Assembly: GCA_945887855.1 (NCBI GenBank)
Contig: CAMCZP010000014.1
Location: forward strand, 1 to 61,959
Direction: 5' to 3'
DNA: 61,959 nucleotides
From: Leptospira interrogans serovar Manilae
Lineage (GTDB): Bacteria > Spirochaetota > Leptospiria > Leptospirales > Leptospiraceae
Shown one piece after another: positions 56,798-61,959 of this stretch (its first letter is position 1; each line of letters opens with the position of its first letter). The position numbers were made by a program, and so were the translations under genes. The notes beneath the pieces were generated by a model. That model had not been told where the DNA came from, ran no database searches, and worked only from the letters and a program-made list of their open reading frames with translations.

Positions 56798-58059
56798 AGG
56801 TTCTTTTGATTGGAAGTGGGGGAAGGGAAAGTGCTATAGCGTATGCACTTCGAAAATCAAAACTACTCACATCTTTAAAAGTTTATCCGGGCAATGGTGG
56901 ATTTCCCACTTCTGAGCGAATTCCTAAAGATTCTTTCAACTTAAAAGATAAAGATTCAACTTTGTCTTACATAAAAAATCATAATTTTGACTTTGTAATT
57001 ATTGGTCCTGAAGAGCCTTTGGTGGATGGGATAGTGGATTGGCTTAATGATGAATCTATACTCTGTTTTGGTCCATCTAAGTACTGTGCAAACTTAGAGG
57101 GTTCCAAAGAGTTTGCAAAAAGTATAATGAAAGAGTTCTCTGTCCCCACTGCAGATTATGAAAGCTTCCATGAATATTCCACAGCAGCAGAATATGTTCG
57201 AACTAAAGGAGTACCTATAGTTATCAAAGCAGATGGATTGGCTGCTGGAAAAGGTGTGACTGTTGCATTTTCAATGGAAGAGGCAATGCTTGCACTTAAG
57301 GATATTTTTATTGATCATAGATTCGGTGAGAGTGGAGCAAGGGTTGTAATTGAAGAGTTTATGGATGGGGAAGAAGCATCAATATTTGCTATTTCCGATG
57401 GAGATAAATTTGTTCTTTTCCCGGCAGCCCAAGACCACAAAAGAGCATTTGATGGTGACAAAGGACCCAATACGGGGGGAATGGGAGCATATGCCCCTGC
57501 ACCTATTGTAAATGAGACTGTATTACAAAATGTAAATGAAAAAATTTTTAAGCCTATTCTAAGTGGATTGAAGTCAAAAGGGTATCCTTATAAAGGTTTA
57601 CTATATGCCGGACTAATGATAAAAAATAATATACCTAGGGTAGTTGAGTTTAATTGTAGATTTGGTGATCCTGAAACACAAGCACTTATGTTGCTATTAG
57701 AAGATGATTTGCTAGAAGTTATGATTGAATCGGCAAGAGGATCTTTATTGAGATCAAAACTGTCAATAAATAGCTTTTTTTCTACAGTGGTTGTTCTTGC
57801 AGCGGATGGCTATCCTAATTCCTATAAAAAAGGTATCAAATTAGCTAATTTTATCCAAGATTCAGAAGAAGTAGTCATATTTCATGCAGGAACTGAAATC
57901 GATTCTAATGAATTAATTTCAAATGGAGGACGTGTTATATGTATTGCTTCCTATGGTGACTCATTAAAAGATTCCGTAAATAAATGTTATACATATTTAA
58001 ATCAATTCGAATTAAAAGATTTGTTTTTCAGAAGTGACATAGCGGTAAGAGCTCTATAA
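56794..58059 (+). CDS. purD: Phosphoribosylamine-glycine ligase
   Basis: A 421-residue ATP-grasp enzyme of purine synthesis. The start [17 protein letters not shown], then [29 protein letters not shown] and the PurD signature [11 protein letters not shown] are all present. The start is TTG, overlapping the valS stop. No other pur gene is in the window. Confidence 0.96.
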   Translation: MKVLLIGSGGRESAIAYALRKSKLLTSLKVYPGNGGFPTSERIPKDSFNLKDKDSTLSYIKNHNFDFVIIGPEEPLVDGIVDWLNDESILCFGPSKYCANLEGSKEFAKSIMKEFSVPTADYESFHEYSTAAEYVRTKGVPIVIKADGLAAGKGVTVAFSMEEAMLALKDIFIDHRFGESGARVVIEEFMDGEEASIFAISDGDKFVLFPAAQDHKRAFDGDKGPNTGGMGAYAPAPIVNETVLQNVNEKIFKPILSGLKSKGYPYKGLLYAGLMIKNNIPRVVEFNCRFGDPETQALMLLLEDDLLEVMIESARGSLLRSKLSINSFFSTVVVLAADGYPNSYKKGIKLANFIQDSEEVVIFHAGTEIDSNELISNGGRVICIASYGDSLKDSVNKCYTYLNQFELKDLFFRSDIAVRAL

Positions 58060-58910
58060 TGCCTTTTTGTATTTCAGGAAACATAGATAAACTAGATCCA
58101 TCTGCACTCATTAAGTTTCAAAAAAATTTTGGAATTATCTTATCACACAATCAATTTTCTAAGCAACAATACTATCTTATCCAAAATGCTTTAGCTCTCC
58201 GAAATGACTATATTCAGAGAATGACAACAATGAATAAAGAAAATTTATTAGCATTTTTATTTATTCTTAGCCAATTTGGAGATGTACTACGATCAGAGAG
58301 TCCTACAAATTTTTTGAAATTTGATGGAAACCCTTATATTCTAGAATGGAAGCAGGGAGTATTTATGATTCCTTATGAAATTTTAGATTATTTTTCTCTG
58401 GAAAAGATATTTAAAGAGCAAAACTATCTGTTTGCTCTTCTTCCCATGTTACCAATGAAAGAAAAAAAATCTTGGATCAAATGGCTTGCAATTGATTTTT
58501 CAGGTGAATATGAAAAAGATTTAGATAGAGAACTTTATAAAGTTCTTAGAACTCTCCAAAAACCATATGAAGGTAAAAGTTTGGTTTCAGAAAAAGAATT
58601 TCCTCTTCATTCTCTTTGGAAACCGGGTCAAAATCGAATCATGGATTGGTACTACAAAGGACTTACTAGTTTTTATTATTCCATGTCAGAACTTTCCCTA
58701 ATAGAGAAAGATCCATTTTTACTTCATGTAATTGATGTTGTTAAAGCCGGAAAATTTGTTCTTAAAAAAGATCCAGAAAAATATAGAGAGCGGTTTGATT
58801 ATAAGCTTGTGGCAACAATTGAAGGCAGTTCAATTCAATTTAGAGAATCATTGTTCACCTATGAAACAGAAAAACCGGGTGAATCAAATTTTCTATTTCA
58901 TAACTTGTAG
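58059..58910 (+). CDS. Protein of unknown function downstream of purD
   Basis: A 283-residue protein I do not recognise. It is soluble, rich in Leu, Phe, Tyr and Lys, and has no signal peptide or clear motif. Trp-rich spots occur at KSWIKWLAIDF and MDWYYKGL. It starts 1 base into the purD stop codon (ATG shares the A of TAATG), so it is co-translated with purD. The stop lies 2 bp from the converging ftsK stop. Probably a lineage-restricted protein. Confidence 0.75.
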   Translation: MPFCISGNIDKLDPSALIKFQKNFGIILSHNQFSKQQYYLIQNALALRNDYIQRMTTMNKENLLAFLFILSQFGDVLRSESPTNFLKFDGNPYILEWKQGVFMIPYEILDYFSLEKIFKEQNYLFALLPMLPMKEKKSWIKWLAIDFSGEYEKDLDRELYKVLRTLQKPYEGKSLVSEKEFPLHSLWKPGQNRIMDWYYKGLTSFYYSMSELSLIEKDPFLLHVIDVVKAGKFVLKKDPEKYRERFDYKLVATIEGSSIQFRESLFTYETEKPGESNFLFHNL

Positions 58911-58912
58911 TA

Positions 58913-61633
58913 CTATCTTAGAATTTCTCTCGGTTTAGCACCAATTTGTGGACCCACATAACCTCGTTCTTCCATTAGCTCCATAATTCGAGCAGCTTTA
59001 TTGTATCCTATCCTAAGCCTTCTTTGCAGATAGCTTGCACTTGCTTTACGTTCAGTTTTAACAATATTCCAGGCTTTATCAAATGATTCCTCATCTGCAT
59101 CATTTTCTTCGTCTTTAAATGATTCCTCATCTAAATTCATAGATACATATTCAGCTTTAGCGTACGTCATTGCTTCTTGGACAATTTTTTCGATCTCTTC
59201 TTCCGTTACAAAAGGTGCCTGGATTCTTTGTAGGTCAGCAGAAGTGGGGGATTTGTATAGAAAATCTCCCTTGCCAAGTAGGGTGTCAGCACCTGAATAA
59301 TCCAAAATTATTTTTGAATCATTTTTTTGTGCTACATGGAAAGCCATTCTAGCAGGGCAATTTGCTTTGATGATCCCGGTGATTACATCCACAGATGGTC
59401 TTTGGGTGGCCATTACTAAATGAATACCTACAGCCCTGGCTTTTTGTGAGATACGAATGATATAATCTTCTAATTCTTTTCCTGAAACCATCATCAAATC
59501 AGAAAGCTCATCAATAAAAATTACAATATACGGCATCTTTTTATGTCTGAGTCTTGCTATCAATGAAGATCCAACCTTTTCATTGTATCCTCTAATATCT
59601 CTACATTTTAAATCAGATATCAGAGCATATCTAGACTCCATTTCCTGCACAGCCCACAAAAGTGCTTTGGTAGCTTTTCTGGGATCGGTAATAACCGGTA
59701 ATAAGAGATGTGGAATATTTTCATAAAGTGACATTTCCACCATTTTGGGATCTATCATAATAAATCGAACTTCCTCAGGTGATTTACTATATATAAGATA
59801 ACTAATCATAGCATTCATCGATACAGATTTACCCGATCCTGTAGTACCAGCTACTAATAGGTGGGGAAGTTTTGTTAAATCAATTGAGATTGTTTCACCC
59901 GAAATACTATCTTTACCCAATACAATATTTAAATCTGTATTGGTAATGACCAGTTCTTCCCCTTTTTCCCTTACAATGTCCCCTAGATGCACATTTTCTC
60001 TGTATTTATTGGGAACTTCAATACCAATTGTTGATTTTCCAGGAATTGGTGCTACAATCCGAATACTTTTTACAGCTAGGTATAATCTGAGTTCATCTGA
60101 TAATGATGTAATACGTGATAATTTGACCCCGGGAGGTGGGCTTAACTCAAATCGTGTTACAATAGGTCCTTTCTGCCAGGCTACTATTTTGGAGTCATAA
60201 CCATATTCTTTGATAATTTCGATGATTTTTTTGGCAATGTACTCAGCTTCCAGTTTAAACATTGGATCTGATCTCTTTTGGGGATTGGTTGAAAAAAGCT
60301 TTGTAGGAATTTTATAAGTTGTCTTTTTTAGGAATTGAACTGGTGGCACACTACTACTGAATGGTAACCTTGCTTCTCTTTCTTCCTCTTTTGAATCTTC
60401 ATCCATGATTGGGTCTGGGTAGTATTCTTCGGGGTCATTTGATATTGTAATACCTTGTTTTACATTTGAAATAATAGAACTTTCTTCTAATTCATCTGAA
60501 TCAGTGGAAAATAGCTCAGCCATCTCATCCTCAGTTACAGAATCATCAATCACTGAACTAATTTCATCGGGATCCCTTGCCTCCCAGAGCTCTTTATATA
60601 CTTCTTGGTCTTCTTCTATATTATCTTCATTTATCGAGGTAGTTTCCAAGATTGGGATCGGTATAGGAGATTTAAATATTTTTGATTTTAAATCTCTACT
60701 GGCTTCTTTAAAAAATATTTCCGGTTCTATCACTTCTTCTGGAGAGTTAATTTTATCTTTGCTAAGTTTTATTTCTGTATCTATTTCACGTTTTAAGCTC
60801 TGTACACTATTTTTTAATTCTGAGATACGTAAACTTTCCGGATTGGATTTAATTTCTAAATCTTGGAATTGTATTTCAGATGTTGACTGTTTTTGAGTGT
60901 ATGTTTCTATCTGGGTAACTTTTTCTGTAAAATCAGAAATTTGGGGGATTTTTCTGGAAGAACCAACTTTTCTAACTTCTATCCATGGCACTTCGTTTTC
61001 AGCTACTTGTTCATTCTTGGAATCTAATTCAGTCTCAATTTCTGGGGCTATTGAATTTACTAATTTTTCTCTTCCATTTTGGATTACTTTTTTCCAAAAT
61101 TCATAATCAATTTTTTTTGGAGATTCTCTTAATATACAGATCAAACCATAAAATGCAAATCCCAAAGCCATCAATACTCTTCCTGACTTTCCTAAAATAA
61201 ATTCGAAAAAGTTAGAGAGTAAACCACCTATCTTATTTCCTTCTAGCCCACGAAGTGACGAATTGTTTGATCCTATTATATGTAAAAATATTGAGAGGGA
61301 AAGAATTAGAAAGGGAAGGGAGAGTAATAATCTAAATTTGTTTGCTTCCTTTTTCTGGAATAGAATCATACCAGAAATAAATCCCACAACGGGAAGTATA
61401 TAGATTGCTTTTCCAAATAAATAAAAACCTACTTTTGATACAAAATGTCCTACAACTCCAAATAAATTATTTTTTACTCCATAATCTCCCTCATCAAAAG
61501 AGTAAAAGGAGAACTGTAGTACAAATGATACTAATATTAGTACTACAGGTAAATAAACATTTTCTTTCTTTACTTCAATGGATTTTTTATTTCGTGAAGT
61601 TTGTTTTGGATTTTTTGGTGTAGTTTCAGTCAT
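58913..61633 (-). CDS. ftsK: DNA translocase FtsK/SpoIIIE
   Basis: About 906 residues. Four N-terminal membrane helices are followed by a long acidic linker (about 200-440) and the motor. In the numbering from the upstream GTG, Walker A GTTGSGKS is at 610-617, DPKMVEMSLYENIPHLL near 642 and Walker B IFIDE at 719-723. A C-terminal gamma winged helix (about 865-920) has SYLQRRLRIGYNKAARIMELM (in part), which reads KOPS-type DNA. It pumps DNA at division and activates XerCD. I prefer the ATG at 61633; a GTG 14 codons earlier (61675) lacks a Shine-Dalgarno. Confidence 0.96.
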   Translation of the reverse strand: MTETTPKNPKQTSRNKKSIEVKKENVYLPVVLILVSFVLQFSFYSFDEGDYGVKNNLFGVVGHFVSKVGFYLFGKAIYILPVVGFISGMILFQKKEANKFRLLLSLPFLILSLSIFLHIIGSNNSSLRGLEGNKIGGLLSNFFEFILGKSGRVLMALGFAFYGLICILRESPKKIDYEFWKKVIQNGREKLVNSIAPEIETELDSKNEQVAENEVPWIEVRKVGSSRKIPQISDFTEKVTQIETYTQKQSTSEIQFQDLEIKSNPESLRISELKNSVQSLKREIDTEIKLSKDKINSPEEVIEPEIFFKEASRDLKSKIFKSPIPIPILETTSINEDNIEEDQEVYKELWEARDPDEISSVIDDSVTEDEMAELFSTDSDELEESSIISNVKQGITISNDPEEYYPDPIMDEDSKEEEREARLPFSSSVPPVQFLKKTTYKIPTKLFSTNPQKRSDPMFKLEAEYIAKKIIEIIKEYGYDSKIVAWQKGPIVTRFELSPPPGVKLSRITSLSDELRLYLAVKSIRIVAPIPGKSTIGIEVPNKYRENVHLGDIVREKGEELVITNTDLNIVLGKDSISGETISIDLTKLPHLLVAGTTGSGKSVSMNAMISYLIYSKSPEEVRFIMIDPKMVEMSLYENIPHLLLPVITDPRKATKALLWAVQEMESRYALISDLKCRDIRGYNEKVGSSLIARLRHKKMPYIVIFIDELSDLMMVSGKELEDYIIRISQKARAVGIHLVMATQRPSVDVITGIIKANCPARMAFHVAQKNDSKIILDYSGADTLLGKGDFLYKSPTSADLQRIQAPFVTEEEIEKIVQEAMTYAKAEYVSMNLDEESFKDEENDADEESFDKAWNIVKTERKASASYLQRRLRIGYNKAARIMELMEERGYVGPQIGAKPREILR

Positions 61634-61675
61634 TTTATATAATCCAATTATCGGAAGAAGGGATAAAAACGTCAC

Positions 61676-61844
61676 TATAGGAATATAAAACTTTAATTTT
61701 TATGAAAGGAAGTTGAAAAAAAGTTTAAAAAGTGGTTGTCCAAATAAGAGGAGTTGAAACATTGGTTTTTACATGAGCGAACTCTTAAATCTCTTTGGTT
61801 TAGGATGTTGAGCTGAGTATAGATCATTTACTTAAAGAATAGTA
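61676..61844. other. Non-coding stretch between ftsK and the putative intron (5' exon side)
   Basis: No convincing gene. The ftsK promoter should lie at its left end. AGGAG at 61749-61753 is followed by a short frame from TTG 61754 that ends in a TGA about 20 codons later. The right part is slightly richer in G+C than ftsK. The putative intron insertion point is at 61844/61845. Confidence 0.35.
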
Positions 61845-61959
61845 GTGCGACCCTGCCCGCGAAAGTGGGTTAAGTCAAAAGAGTGAAGGAAACTGATTGC
61901 AGTGTCACGTTGCGAAATGTGCATATTGCGAATGGTGTGTGAAATTTTTATGTAAAAGT
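61845..61959 (+). mobile_element. Probable 5' end of a group II intron (cut by window end)
   Basis: The strand reads GTGCGACCCT from 61845, the usual 5' start of bacterial group II introns (GTGYG). A short hairpin capped by a GNRA loop follows: CCCGC 61856-61860, GAAA, GTGGG 61865-61869. Next comes TTAAGTCAA at 61870-61878. The Lactococcus Ll.LtrB intron starts with the same order: GTGCG, a small C/G hairpin, then TTAAGTCAAG. Base composition from about 61845 is clearly richer in G+C than the flanking genes. Domains II-VI and any reverse transcriptase would lie to the right of the window. Assignment rests on about 35 bases. Confidence 0.65.

Noticed and set aside
60504..60896. 130-residue plus-strand frame inside ftsK
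   Set aside because: It is antisense to the acidic linker of ftsK, Ser-rich in the way expected of a shadow frame, with no Shine-Dalgarno.
1..61844. CRISPR arrays, tRNA genes, insertion sequences, prophage or defence systems
   Set aside because: No spaced direct repeats, cloverleaf with CCA-end context, transposase or phage-like gene was found on reading through the gaps and gene products.
61845..61959. SRP RNA, RNase P RNA or tmRNA as explanation for the structured right edge
   Set aside because: The conserved cores of these RNAs (for example GGAAGG-AGCAGCC of SRP or GAGGAAAGTCC of RNase P) are absent, while the group II intron start fits well.

Overview
The window is about 62 kb of AT-rich chromosome (roughly one third G+C by eye) from a diderm spirochaete, most probably of the order Leptospirales. 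The best marker is a FlaB-type periplasmic flagellin at 37541-38389. Supporting it are a full LPS-export set, Leptospira-style lipoprotein signals and the order lptC-lptA-lptB-rpoN-hprK-ptsH-ntrY-ntrX. Almost everything looks like core chromosome. No tRNA, complete rRNA, CRISPR array or insertion sequence was seen. TTG is used unusually often as a start codon.

Layout. (1) 1-156: the 3' end of an unknown plus-strand gene. (2) 205-6653, minus: one overlapping operon of CPA2 antiporter, ubiA-like, ubiX-like, UPF1-type helicase and PP2C phosphatase. (3) 6755-17787, plus: a ten-gene run of pyrG, kdsA, lptC, lptA, lptB, rpoN, hprK, ptsH, ntrY-like and ntrX-like, joining nucleotide supply, Kdo synthesis, LPS transport and sigma-54 control. 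(4) 17791-28362, minus: an eleven-gene envelope and secretion run transcribed as lolA, rodZ-like, rimO, pgsA, trpD, yajC, an unknown membrane protein, secD, secF, ribD, ribE. (5) 28515-32210, minus: a giant repeat lipoprotein with a clear terminator. (6) 32438-36952: stand-alone RibD-type reductase with a Bfd-like protein, an MFS transporter, a small protein, a CoA-transferase and a PadR regulator. (7) 36953-38470: a long leader region and flaB. (8) 38469-43277: a VWA protein with a DsbD-alpha-like secreted protein, then a plus-strand cassette of ATP-grasp enzyme and two methyltransferases. (9) 43301-49074, plus: a YihY protein carrying a large beta-propeller insert, MORN protein, sufB, glpK. 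(10) 49075-54030, minus: TPR lipoprotein, Ste24 protease, photolyase-like protein, DUF971, a 49-residue protein. (11) 54161-58910, plus: valS, purD, an unknown gene. (12) 58913-61633, minus: ftsK.

The last 115 bases (61845 onward) look like the 5' end of a group II intron: GTGCG start, GNRA-capped hairpin, then TTAAGTCAA, with higher G+C than the surroundings. The window cuts it off. Other points of interest are the YihY-propeller fusion, a RibD whose reductase half has lost key residues while a stand-alone reductase with the normal motif lies 14 kb away, a flaB leader with a near-consensus CsrA site in a hairpin loop, two identical 17-bp candidate operators 31 bp apart before padR, and a photolyase-family protein without the iron-sulfur cysteines whose N-terminus has no ordinary start codon.
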